Below are positions 1 to 8,398 of a DNA stretch of 51,571 nucleotides, piece by piece. Position numbers and translations under genes: made by a program. Under the pieces are notes generated by a model, which made no database searches, was not told the DNA's origin, and saw nothing but the letters and a program-made list of their open reading frames with translations. Every line of letters starts with the position of its first letter. Within the stretch, counting starts at the first letter, position 1. This DNA comes from Chrysophaeum taylorii (lineage: Eukaryota; Sar; Pelagophyceae; Pelagomonadales; Pelagomonadaceae): assembly GCA_029834535.1 (NCBI GenBank), contig JAQMWT010000643.1, forward strand, positions 1 through 51,571, read 5' to 3'.

Positions 1-21
1 CACAATCCCCTCCCATCGGAC

Positions 22-267
22 ATGTCGTTCATACGTAACAGTCCTATACTGGGAAACTCTGCCTCTGCTATTCATCTTTCCAACAATCCCGACAGAGCGA
101 CGAAGGCCAAAGCTATCAGCACACGCTGGTTCCGTATTCGCAACTACATACAGTTAAAACGTACACGTCTACATCATGTTTCCGGTACCCAAAATATCGC
201 CGATGGATTTACTAAACCCTTTGGAGCTCCCCTCTTCAGCAGATATCGCACGTTACTCGGCTTATAA
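22..267 (+). pseudogene. Ty1/copia polyprotein, C-terminal RNase H fragment
   Basis: This is the last 81 codons of a Ty1/copia-type pol. The order SAIHLSNNP, then TKAKAISTRWFRIRNYI, then RLHHVSGTQNIADGFTKPFG matches the end of the copia RNase H domain, where an SAI..L..NP box, a TKHI..R..HFIR box and an ADxxTKP box follow one another. The upstream part of the polyprotein lies outside the window. It ends in TAA at 265-267. No LTR with clear TG..CA ends is visible just downstream, so I cannot tell whether the element was intact. Base composition is clearly AT-richer than in the host genes further right. Confidence 0.8.
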
Positions 268-704
268 CAACCCATAGCTCAACAAGGTGGTTAATCCTTA
301 CCCTTCATTATGTCCTAAATGATTTTAAACTTACCCTGCTATGCAAAGGAATGGAATACTGGCTCGCTAAAATGTGAAATGCAATGGAAGATGTGATGTG
401 GATATTCTTTTTACGATGAACCCCACTAAAAACAAAGATGCTGCGAGGCGGCGCCATTGTACCCTGAACCGTGGTCGTGGTGGTGCACCGTCAATATCCC
501 CGCCTTTTAATGCTCTAACTCCAAGCGTTGCACCGTAGTTCCCCTAATCGGAAACATCAAACCTATTTGTCGGTGGCTCAAGGACATCAAACTACGCCCG
601 TTGCGCCTAAGGTACCCAAGGCAACTGTCCAACAACCGTCTGAATCGCAACCATCAAAGTCTGAGTATTTCCTGCTTAAACATTGCAAATTTGGCGCACT
701 TGCG
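268..704. other. Non-coding stretch between copia tail and ORF 705-2294
   Basis: No gene is recognised. The frame of the next ORF is open from TTG at 528 (stop TAA at 516-518), but the first ATG is at 705. The stretch could hold the copia polypurine tract and LTR, yet no convincing LTR boundary can be seen. Confidence 0.4.
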
Positions 705-2294
705 ATGATGTCAAGGAACACATCCGCCCTTGGTGCATCCCCGCCGAACTTCCTCATCCCTCAGCATAAGAATCCTGAGTGTTGGCTTAAGTCTGTGCAG
801 CAGCTGCTTACCGAAGCACAACAGACAGACTTTGTGGACGACATCCAATATCTTAGTTCATTGCTGTGCGTCAAAGCAAAGCGCATTCGGAATGCCCCCG
901 CTATATCTCCGAATGAAGGTATACGTTTTCATCGCTTTCCACCCATTAAAGGGGTTCCACCCATTAAAGGGGTTGTCAAAGTACATGTGGCGTGTACAGA
1001 GTGCTATAATAAAACTGAGATGCAAGGCACACCCCTCGTGCTCATCATCTGTACTGAAGATGAGCTTAAAACTGACAGGATTCGCCAAATTATTGAGGAT
1101 CATCTCGCGTCTGAGCAACATGCATCGCACTGCTTCGATGTACCGCGCCCTTTCTTTCTGTTAATTTGTGTGATGTGTAACTTGTCGAATCATGAGATAG
1201 CGATAATTCGCAATAATCAGCTGCCCTTCCAACTCTCTTGTTATAATGATCCAGCTGCCCACATAAGAGCCATAATCCTTCGTCTTGGAAAGTCCATTGC
1301 TATTAACAAGCTGCTCAAAGAGGCAATCACGCAGACCGCAACATCCCGTAACATTGATGCTTCTAAAATCCTCGTCAACCCTGACGCTAACACCATGCTC
1401 TTACTGCAGCTGCCCTTCTTTTCGAGTGTAAATCTTGAGATTCTTGTAGCAGCTTGGTCTTTGTTACAATCTGTGGAAGGTAAAACCTGCGTAGTTACCA
1501 ATCCTGAGGAGCTACTTAACGTACTCATTGAACGCTTTGTTAACGATGTTTCTCATCACCTTGACGCAACTTCTTCCGAGACGGTACCGCCAATGCTACA
1601 CTACTTTTGCCAGCTTCCACTTAATCAACACCTAGCATTTAAAAACGTATTAATCCAAGTTGGCTACCCATCCCATATCATTGACACCTTTAATAATACC
1701 CCTTCTGAAGATATGTCACCAGCGCCGATCGATAATCCACCCGCTGAGCCCACGCCAGATAAAGCTAACGACAATATGGCTGAATCCTTACACCAATTAA
1801 AAGAAGAGATTCGGTCTTTATCTCTACGTCTCACTACCACCGAACAGCAATTGATGGCACGTGAACATCAACTATCGCTTGCACTGACTTCTCTCACACA
1901 GATGCAAGAAACCTACGAGACTCTTAATACTCAAGTGACCGAGAACATCAAACGTGTTTCTTTATTAGATAACATTGTGTCAAGTCTTCAAATGCATCAG
2001 AACACCATAATCCCGGCCTCTGCTGTATTTGTCCATATCATTTCTCGGTCGCTAATCTCGTCTATTGGACAGCTCCCTCCAGATACGTATAATGAGGCAC
2101 AACGAGTTCTAATCGACGCAGCAGTTCATCACCTCCACACAGCTATGTCTGATGCACATGATCGTGTTATTCCTGCTTTGGATCTACACGCTCTTACACC
2201 AGATGCTGCTATGTCTTTCCTTTCGTCTGTCATGTCACACTTGGTCACCTTGAGTGATGCAATGACTACGCACAATACCAACACTGCTACCTAG
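705..2294 (+). CDS. Unknown protein, probably retroelement-associated, coiled coil
   Basis: I do not recognise this protein. From the first ATG (705) it has 529 residues, beginning MMSRNTSALGASPPNF. The middle is mixed alpha/beta-looking and carries an exact 18-bp tandem duplication (937-972, giving PPIKGVPPIKGV). Towards the C-terminus is a heptad-rich stretch (around LHQLKEEIRSLSLRLTTTEQ and on to QMQETYETLNTQVTENIKRV) that should form a coiled coil. AT-rich base use like the neighbouring copia tail, and its place between retroelement pieces, suggest an extra or gag-like ORF of a retrotransposon, not a host gene. After the TAG at 2292-2294 a -1 frame continues with an acidic tail to TAA at about 2432, so the gene may be frameshifted or read by a programmed shift. 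Confidence 0.5.
   Translation: MMSRNTSALGASPPNFLIPQHKNPECWLKSVQQLLTEAQQTDFVDDIQYLSSLLCVKAKRIRNAPAISPNEGIRFHRFPPIKGVPPIKGVVKVHVACTECYNKTEMQGTPLVLIICTEDELKTDRIRQIIEDHLASEQHASHCFDVPRPFFLLICVMCNLSNHEIAIIRNNQLPFQLSCYNDPAAHIRAIILRLGKSIAINKLLKEAITQTATSRNIDASKILVNPDANTMLLLQLPFFSSVNLEILVAAWSLLQSVEGKTCVVTNPEELLNVLIERFVNDVSHHLDATSSETVPPMLHYFCQLPLNQHLAFKNVLIQVGYPSHIIDTFNNTPSEDMSPAPIDNPPAEPTPDKANDNMAESLHQLKEEIRSLSLRLTTTEQQLMAREHQLSLALTSLTQMQETYETLNTQVTENIKRVSLLDNIVSSLQMHQNTIIPASAVFVHIISRSLISSIGQLPPDTYNEAQRVLIDAAVHHLHTAMSDAHDRVIPALDLHALTPDAAMSFLSSVMSHLVTLSDAMTTHNTNTAT
937..972 (+). repeat. 18-bp perfect tandem duplication
   Basis: TTCCACCCATTAAAGGGG occurs twice head to tail, adding six in-frame codons to the 705-2294 ORF. 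The identity of the copies suggests a recent event. Confidence 0.9.
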
Positions 2295-2434
2295 CCTCTG
2301 ATGATCATAATTCGTCTTTTCCAGAGTTCAAGGAACTGGACGATAATAGCGAGGATGAATTGGACCACACATCTGATGTTGTGAATACCGATACAGCTTC
2401 TTTGCGCAACATCACAACACGCTCGACATCATAA
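2291..2434 (+). other. Acidic -1-frame extension of the preceding ORF
   Basis: In the frame one base back from the 705-2294 ORF, about 47 codons stay open from the region of its stop, encoding LASDDHNSSFPEF, then KELDDNSEDELDHTSD, and ending TTRSTS before TAA. The strongly acidic composition looks like a natural protein tail. It is either the true C-terminus after an indel or the product of frameshifting; no classical slippery heptamer is visible. Confidence 0.35.
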
Positions 2435-2596
2435 TCAATTTGTCCTGTTCTGTTGTTGTCTGTTCCACTGTTCACTGTTCTCATGCATATTACACAAGAT
2501 CCGCTTCAAGAACGTCTGAAATGCATAAACCGTTTTCACACGTTGAGGGGGTCCAGAGAGCTACACTATTATGTGTGCGACACTGGAGCATTTCAC

Positions 2597-2955
2597 ACCT
2601 ATCTCTACACGAGGGTTTTCTCTCCGTAATACGGCTTTCTCTCGTTCCTTCTTTTTTTTCCTTACCCTTCCGCAATTATATATTTCAGGACTATGAAAAA
2701 CCCAGTCTGAAGCTCTTTTCTAACGCGGAGTAGGCCTCCAGGTGCGTACCGTCAGGTACGGGGTGTTCTGTTTAATTAACAGAGGCTTCGTTCCTCGTTG
2801 TCAGTGTAAACGCTTCTATGGGACCTAATTTTCTTAAGGAGTTAGGGCTTAAATCCCTACCTTGTGTAGTAGCATGTGACAAGCGGAATGGTCTGTACAC
2901 GCCTAAGACTGCACGCAGCCTCTACCATGTACCCGGAGAGGGTCAAATCTCTCCA
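2597..2955 (+). repeat. 359-bp dispersed repeat, copy 1
   Basis: This segment recurs at 42254-42612 in the same orientation with scattered differences and the same total length. Both copies begin at ACCTATCTCTACACGAGG and stop abruptly at CAAATCTCTCCA, after which the flanks are unrelated. A pyrimidine-rich stretch, a TATATATTTCAGGA-like segment (2676-2691), a short inverted repeat GTACCGTCAGGTAC and a short reading frame starting MGPN are shared. It is probably part of a retroelement. Confidence 0.75.
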
Positions 2956-3072
2956 GCCCCTCCTCGTCGTAGCAGTCGACTTTTAAACACCCGCGCTCGC
3001 ACACCTCCCCTTCTTTTCAGTCGACCTTTAAGCCCCCTCGATGTAAACTCACGGCGCAGAAGGAAACGTTAA
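2818..3072 (+). CDS. Short basic ORF starting within the 359-bp repeat
   Basis: An 84-codon frame starting ATG GGA CCT (MGPNFLKELGLKSLPCVV) runs through the end of the 359-bp repeat and on into unique sequence, ending in the very basic SRRRRKR. The first part (to about GQISP) is kept open in the second repeat copy at 42476-42612, with one deviation each at FL/VL and L/P. That conservation suggests it once belonged to a translated element ORF. No domain is recognised. Confidence 0.3.
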   Translation: MGPNFLKELGLKSLPCVVACDKRNGLYTPKTARSLYHVPGEGQISPAPPRRSSRLLNTRARTPPLLFSRPLSPLDVNSRRRRKR

Positions 3073-3262
3073 CGACGACATGGTTGTCAGTCAAATCGCG
3101 GTCTACGCGTCGTAATGCGACAAACGTCACATCTCCCACGACGCACCTTCCAGCGTCACTTGTCTCTCGGCCCCGTGACTTCCCGAGCTCCACGGCGCTG
3201 GGATTAGCCTACGCCCCATGCACTGGGCTTGTCTATAGATAGTTAGTATATTCAAAATACAG
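3055..3262 (+). repeat. LTR-like relic, copy 1 (related to 29.78-30.11 kb)
   Basis: About 70 bases from CGCAGAAGGAAACGTTAACG onward match 29778 onward at roughly four positions in five (shared core GGTTGTCAGTCA.ATCGCGGTCT.CGCGTCG). A second shared block is CACGGCG.TGGGATTAG, and a third is TAGTTAGTATATT near the right end. Order and spacing are kept but the copy here is shorter. The pattern fits two decayed LTRs of one family; no intact TG..CA ends are seen. Confidence 0.5.
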
Positions 3263-3311
3263 CTGCAGCAAAAAAATTGCAACTGCCGACAGTTCTCCTA
3301 GGCGAAAAAGT

Positions 3312-3920
3312 TTAGTCTCTTCCTCGTTTATTTGGGAACAGTCCGGTTCCAATGCTCAATGAATCGTTCCTGGCATGCTGCTTCCCTTTGTCATTCACGA
3401 ACGCTACTTTCAGCAATAAACATGCTTCTATACCAAAGGGAGATGCGTCTATGCGAATGTAGAGCGGTTTGAAATTGCCAGTGTGATAGTCACTGTCAGA
3501 TGAAACCAGGGGATAAACAATAGCACCCCATGCTTCTTGACATTCCGAGACCACAATCAGATTCAACATACGGCAGAATTGGTTTGCCGTGACATTAGCG
3601 AACTTGCGAATGTAGCGTCAGCAGAAACTCAGTATATGAAAGATCGCCATTGCCTCTTTGGATCTACAGCTGGAATAGTGTCAGGAATCGGCACGCGACG
3701 GATAGAATCCGATGGCCGAGCACTGATGGGCGCTTTCCATCAGGCGTATAAATAGATGTCCCTAGAGTTTGATGTTCATTTTCATTAAATAGTCCTTCTT
3801 CGCCATGTCACTGTCCCCAGATGTGAAATGACAAGGACAATGAACCGCAGTGACCACATGCTTCTGCCCATCTTCAAGTATATCGCTGTAAGCCACGAAT
3901 TCAGAGCGAGTTGATTTTAA
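3312..3920 (-). pseudogene. Ty3/gypsy RT-RNase H relic
   Basis: Read on the minus strand, a mostly continuous but stop-interrupted frame gives, in order, FVAYSDILEDGQKHVV (degraded catalytic FVDD region), MKMNIKL.GH (the LGH box), RYIRKFANVTANQF (the YYRRFI..F box), ECQEAWGAIVYPL and LYIRIDASPFGIEACL (start of RNase H, DAS..G). The same order and several of the same residues occur in the gypsy pol at 46.1-46.6 kb. At least three in-frame stops are present (after KL, after ADS, after SFC), so this is a dead fragment. The 3312-3569 part alone is an 85-codon open frame. Confidence 0.65.
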
Positions 3921-4580
3921 GCCATTACTTCTCGTCATAAGCGAGATCAGGATGCGTCGGAATCCCCAAGTTTCTTCGCATGATTGACCTGCTCAACAGC
4001 ATGCGTGATGACCCGCATACTTCCCTGTCTCTTTCAGATGAGTAGGCCACACGAGCGAGTGGTTGGGTCACGTCGACTTCGTCCGTCTGGCCGACGACAG
4101 GCGAGTGCATGACGACGAATTTAGACCGATCCACGTTGCCCGGCGCCAGGTGTGTCTGCTTGATCCTTGCTGACGGAATTCTTGCGGTCGAAATGGGTGC
4201 TCCATCGCATGCGGTGAATCCAGCTGCCGTCGAATCTGACCGGACACAAGCAGCCCAGATCTCGGCCTACCCCAAGTAACCAGTCGAAGGCGTCTTGGAT
4301 ACCGACAGCATCTTCGCGTTTTCTGCGGCGCGGAACGTGTATTGTCAAACCCTTGGACGGAAGCGCGCGACTTGTGGTACCAATAAATATCGGCGGTCTC
4401 TCGACTCAGACAGACATTCGGCGACTCGCGCCGCGAATGATCGCCGAGCCCAACAACAGACCCAATTGTCGAGCCGAGAGTCGCAACTCAGTAGTGTGGA
4501 AGGAAAGAAAGCTATCTTTTTGGCGATAGAAGGAAGCCTCACACGAAGAGGGTAAGTAAGTATTGGGCGAGAGAGATAGG
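3921..4580. other. Spacer before the host gene block
   Basis: No gene recognised. Base composition shifts from AT-richer (mobile) to GC-rich (host) across this stretch. The last 100 bases should hold the promoter of the Bud20-like gene; no TATA box stands out. Confidence 0.4.
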
Positions 4581-4988
4581 ATGGGCCGCACCAAGCCGAA
4601 GAAGGGCGCGCACGCGAAGAAGAAAGGCTTCAAGAAGAGCCGCGACACGAAGCGGAGGTATGTTATGGTGTGTTGGCGACGCGAGCCAAGTCGCTTGCGT
4701 TGCAGGGCGCGGGACGTGGACCAAATCTACGACGACGTCGAGAAGGCCGCGACGTCGGTGGAATACGACGACGAGCTGCCTGGCGGCGGGCAGTTCTATT
4801 GCGTTGAGACGGGTCGACATTTTGTCGACGAGAATGCGCTCGAAGCCCACAAAAAAACCCGGTTCTACAAACGGCGGGTTAAGGAGCTCGCGGAGGAACG
4901 GCAATACACCCAACAAATAGCCGAGTGGGCGGCGGGCATGACCCGCGAGGAGTTGCCGCGCGTGCGCGGAGGAATGATACTAGACTAA
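4581..4988 (+). CDS. Bud20/ZNF593-like ribosome biogenesis factor (one 48-nt intron)
   Basis: The family shuttles with pre-60S ribosomal particles. The start ATG (4581) gives MGRTKPKKGAHAKKKGFKKS, the very conserved basic N-terminus, followed after splicing by KRRARDVDQIYDD, LPGGGQFYC and a C2H2-like segment. A GT-AG intron 4658-4705 joins AAGCGGAG to GGCGCGGGAC; it has 48 nt with no stop, so the unspliced mRNA is also open. The spliced product is about 119 residues. Unusually, the C2H2 finger seems to have lost two ligands: the usual second Cys is Thr (CVET) and the usual second His is Tyr (RFYKRR). The stop codon lies one base from the stop of the convergent WBP4-like gene. Confidence 0.85.
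   Translation: MGRTKPKKGAHAKKKGFKKSRDTKRRYVMVCWRREPSRLRCRARDVDQIYDDVEKAATSVEYDDELPGGGQFYCVETGRHFVDENALEAHKKTRFYKRRVKELAEERQYTQQIAEWAAGMTREELPRVRGGMILD
4658..4705 (+). other. 48-nt GT-AG intron, in frame and without stop
   Basis: Donor AG|GTATGT and acceptor TTGCAG|G. Removing it restores the family sequence KRRARDVDQ; retaining it inserts 16 codons and keeps the frame. Both readings are therefore translatable. Confidence 0.8.
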
Positions 4989-4989
4989 T

Positions 4990-6150
4990 TTATCTAGTTG
5001 TTTTCTTCCGGAACGCGGCGGTGGCCTTGCGTTTTTTGAAGACGGGGGCGGGCGCGTCGGGGGCCGCGTCATCGCCGACTTGGACCACCGGCGGGACGGC
5101 GGCGGCGTCGTCGGCGAGCTGGATGCCGCGATAGACGTCGGTGCGGTCGAAGAGGCCGAGGTGCGAGTTGAGGGCGTCGCGGTTCTCCTCAATCTCGCAC
5201 AGATACCTCGCCTGTTCCTCGGCCTGGCGTTCCCTCGCCTTGATCCTCGCCTCTCTCCGCGCTCGCTCGTCGTCGCGCTTCTTCTCGGCTTGATCTCGTT
5301 TTCTCTCCTCCTCAGCCTCGTCGACCTCGCGCACCGAGACGGTCGTCCAACGGCCCATGCCCGTGTTCTCGTCGACGGGCGCGCTCGGGACTTCCCTGTG
5401 CGTTCGTCTGGGTGGGTGCCAGACGCCGTCGGCGCCGGCCGCGACTCGCAGGTCGGCGGCCTCGACGTCGCGGATGATGCCGTCGCGCTGCTTGGCAAAA
5501 TGTCGCTCGAGACGGCTCGCCTCGGTCGGCACCTCGGCCTCCTCCACCTTGACGTCGTAGAACCGCTGCTCGCCGTCGACCGACGCGAACCGCTTCACCC
5601 TCACGACCTCGCCCGGAACCCACGCCTCGGCAGCCTCGATCCACACCTCGACGGCGACGCCCGTCCTAAACTTTTCGGCATGCGCGCGTCCCTGGAAATA
5701 TTTAACGCCGCGCGCCACGTATTCCCCCCCCGCATCCTCCTCCTCTCGAGCGACAGCCGGCGGCTTTTCGTTGGAGAAGCTGTTGGCGTTGAACTTCTTG
5801 TAGAAGTCGGCCGTCGCGTCGCCCTCGTACCAACCCTCGCCGTCGCGGGGACCGCCGCCAGGCCGAAACCGCACGCCCCACGTCGGGTCGCTGTCGATGA
5901 CCCCGGCAAACTTGCCGCCCGCGGCCGTCGCCCGCATCGCCTTCGCCGCCCCCGCCTCGATCTCGGCGAGCTGCTGAGCGAGATCACCGTCTAGCCGTGG
6001 GGCGCTCCGCTTCGCCTTGAGCCGGTGCGCGACCTTGTTCTTGTGCCCCACGCCCTCCTCGTGCCTCTTGATCGACACGGGGTCCCCCTGGCACCACACC
6101 TTGCACAAATTGCAAAAATGTTTCGCCTTGCTGACCCAGAACTCGGTCAT
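4990..6150 (-). CDS. WBP4/FBP21-like splicing factor with U1-type zinc finger
   Basis: The 386-residue protein starts MTEFWVSKAKHFCNLCKVWC (ATG at 6150; an in-frame TTG at 6156 is not needed). Residues 13-37 form a matrin/U1-C-type C2H2 finger: C-x2-C, then H-x5-H in IKRHEEGVGHK. This N-terminus is typical of WBP4 (formin-binding protein 21), a spliceosome-associated protein. The middle contains WGVRFRPGGG and a VWIEAAEAWVPGEVVRV..Y.V segment that looks Tudor/SH3-like. GMGRWTTVSVREVDEAEEERKRD begins a long charged helix, and the C-terminus is basic (KKRKATAAFRKKTTR). The WW domains of animal WBP4 are not visible. It is transcribed divergently from the kinase gene and convergently to the Bud20-like gene. 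Confidence 0.75.
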   Translation of the reverse strand: MTEFWVSKAKHFCNLCKVWCQGDPVSIKRHEEGVGHKNKVAHRLKAKRSAPRLDGDLAQQLAEIEAGAAKAMRATAAGGKFAGVIDSDPTWGVRFRPGGGPRDGEGWYEGDATADFYKKFNANSFSNEKPPAVAREEEDAGGEYVARGVKYFQGRAHAEKFRTGVAVEVWIEAAEAWVPGEVVRVKRFASVDGEQRFYDVKVEEAEVPTEASRLERHFAKQRDGIIRDVEAADLRVAAGADGVWHPPRRTHREVPSAPVDENTGMGRWTTVSVREVDEAEEERKRDQAEKKRDDERARREARIKARERQAEEQARYLCEIEENRDALNSHLGLFDRTDVYRGIQLADDAAAVPPVVQVGDDAAPDAPAPVFKKRKATAAFRKKTTR

Positions 6151-6483
6151 CGTCAAAGTCTTTTTAAAGGACGACTCCTACGAAGAGGGGAGGGTCAAAG
6201 TCTTTAAATGTCGACTGGTAAGAGGGGGGGGTGTGTGTGGGGAGCATGAAGGATGTGGGTCAAAGTCTTGGGTCACTGACCGTTGAATTTATTACGAGCC
6301 GTTGGATGATTTCATCGCCAATTGTCGAAGTTTCCGTTCCCTTGAAGCGATAGGATATGTACCCGAAACGAAACTACTACAACCCACCACCTCGCCAGAA
6401 ACGACTATTCAAAGAAAGAAACGAAACGAAACGAAACGAAACGAAACGAAACCACCGCGCTAGTACAACTAGACAGACACGCG
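6151..6483. promoter_or_regulatory. Divergent intergenic region with three GTCAAAGTCTT repeats and a (GAAAC)n tract
   Basis: This 333-bp region must serve both the WBP4-like gene (leftward) and the kinase gene (rightward). GTCAAAGTCTT occurs three times in direct orientation at 6152-6162, 6194-6204 and 6259-6269; the first copy abuts the WBP4-like start codon. A pentanucleotide tract of GAAAC units lies at about 6417-6452, just upstream of the kinase ATG, probably in its leader. The function of the repeats is not known. Confidence 0.45.
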
Positions 6484-6692
6484 ATGACGACCTATGTCAT
6501 GCCCCCCGCCGCCGCCCACTCGACGGTGTCCGAGGCGACATTGTCCGAGGCAAGGAGCATGTCCGAGGCGGCCTCCGAAGCGGCGACCCCCCCGGCTACG
6601 CCCAAAGCCGTATTCCACTTAATCCAAGATCTCTCAGACAAGGGCTGGACCCTCCAGGACATTGAGCTCATGTGCAACATGTGGCGCGCCGA

Positions 6693-6723
<31 letters not shown>

Positions 6724-8038
6724 GAGAGTAAAAAGCCCACCCGCAAAATGAAGCTCAAGGCCGCGGCGACGGCGATCATGGCGTCTCGACGCTTCTACTC
6801 GTCGTCGTCGCGCGGAAACAGCTTCGAGGACGCGTCCAAACAGCTGCCAAAGCGTTTCAAAGCGGCCGCGCGCGCCATCATGGTCGCCAACAAATTCAAG
6901 GCGAGCCACGCGAAGCGGACCTTGGTCGACGACTTTGACTTTGTCGCGGGCGGCGAGCTCGGGACGGGCGCGCTCAGCGTCGTCAAAAAGGTTCTTCACA
7001 AGCGCACGGGAGACCATTTCGCGTGCAAGTGCGTCGACAAGCACCGGTTGTCGCTCAAGATGCGAAAGGCCTTGGTCGCAGAGGCCACTCTGATGCGCGA
7101 GCTCGACCACCCCAACGTCGTCAAGCTCTGGCACTGCTACGAAGACTCGCGCTACTTCCACATCGTGATGGACCTCATTCAGGGCGGCGAGCTGTTCGTA
7201 CCAGTGTCGTCAAAATCGTAGTCGTCGTTCAAACGCGCGCTCTGTCTGTTGTTGAGGCGCGTGGACCGGGGATGAAAAAAAAAATCAGTTGTTTTATCGT
7301 GACGCGCTGCTGCTGCTGGTGGTGGTCTGACGTTCGGCGCGCAGGTTCGACCGCATCGTCGCGAAGGATTACTACAATGAAAGGGAAGCTCGGGACGTCG
7401 TTCGGACGCTCTTGGACGTGTTGGGCTACCTCCACTACGAGTGCGCTATAGTTCACCGCGACATCAAGCCAGAAAACATTCTGTGCGTGTGCACCAAGGA
7501 CGACACGCGGATCAAGCTGTGCGATTTCGGTTTTGCCGTCAGGCTAGATAACGCCAACTCAACAGCGTGCCTCACGAAGCTGTGCGGTACGCCACAATAC
7601 GTCGCTCCAGAAATCCTGAGGCGCGTGCCGTACGGCGCCGCGGTGGACTTGTGGAGCGTCGGCGTCGTGAGCTACATTTTGCTGTCGGGCTACGCGCCGT
7701 TCGGCGACCAGCCGAGTTTGTCGGACAACATAATCAATGCGAACTACTCCTTCTGCACCCAGTCGTGGGCCCGCGTCTCTAACGAAGGTAAGGACTTCAT
7801 CGGGCACCTCCTCACCGCGAATCCCGCCAACCGCATCACTGCTGAAGAGGCGCTGATCCACCCGTGGATAGCCGAGGACGGCTCGCTGCTCGAAGAACAC
7901 GACCTCGGCGACAATCTCCAGCACCTTATGCAGTTTAACGCCAAGGCCAAATTCAAGGCCGCAGCCAAGACGGTGATCGCGGCGAGGCGCATCGCCAACG
8001 GAACATCTGCCGGATGGACGAGCCCCGCTGCGTCTTGA
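6484..8038 (+). CDS. Ca2+/calmodulin-dependent-type protein kinase (one intron)
   Basis: Exons 6484-7193 and 7345-8038 give 467 residues. The intron 7194-7344 (151 nt; GAGCT|GTTCGT...GCGCAG|GTTCGA) rejoins GGELFDRIV. The Ser/Thr kinase domain (about 150-410) has the Gly loop GELGTGALSVV, Lys in FACKCVDK, Glu in LVAEATLM, the HRD loop IVHRDIKPENIL, CDFGFAV, CGTPQYVAPEIL and DLWSVGVVSYILLSGYAPFG, which places it in the CaMK group. The C-terminus (QFNAKAKFKAAAKTVIAARR) resembles the autoinhibitory/calmodulin-binding helix. Two further copies of that helix sit N-terminal of the kinase at about 89-104 (KMKLKAAATAIMASRR) and 123-139 (KRFKAAARAIMVANKF). A run of ten Asn codons (AAC) precedes them at 71-80. 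Confidence 0.92.
7194..7344 (+). other. Intron of the CaMK gene
   Basis: A GT-AG intron of 151 nt, the longest I can define here. Both junctions carry GTTCG, so exon 1 could be mis-extended; only the junction GAGCT|GTTCGACC restores the kinase motif ELFDRI. Confidence 0.8.
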
Positions 8039-8398
8039 TGAATCTATGCCGACAACAGCGAAATGCTCAAAATCATCCATAGGCTGTCCTTGCGTGAGCA
8101 TTCACACCCCACGTGATTCTCAACGAACACGAGCCATCATCGAGACGGTGTTATTTTCTTTATGAAAGTGAAGCCAACCAGCGGGCTTCGCGACAGCGTC
8201 GCTGCCGATCCTCCTGTTGATGCATGCACGGCCTCTTTTCATCATACGGGTGGTGGGTATCTTCTTATTCTCATTTTTTTTTGTTTTGCGCGTTGGCAGC
8301 ACGGAACGAGAGGTGCCCCCCCCCCACACCATTACTCGCGACGAGGGTTGAAAGTGGAGCGAATCCTTCATCGCCAAGAAGAAGAAGAAGAAGAAGAG
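8039..8398. other. Intergenic spacer between kinase and FKBP genes
   Basis: No gene. The frame of the FKBP protein is open upstream to 8162, but that stretch reads like non-coding DNA, ends in a GAA run (8375-8396) and would bury the signal peptide, so I do not include it. Confidence 0.5.

Noticed and set aside
5080..5994. 304-codon plus-strand frame opposite the WBP4-like gene
   Set aside because: The opposite strand carries a protein with a conserved zinc-finger N-terminus; this frame is its GC-driven antisense shadow.
8162..8398. N-terminal extension of the FKBP protein by 79 codons
   Set aside because: It would bury the signal peptide behind low-complexity sequence ending in poly-Glu from a GAA run; the ATG at 8399 gives a normal bipartite presequence.
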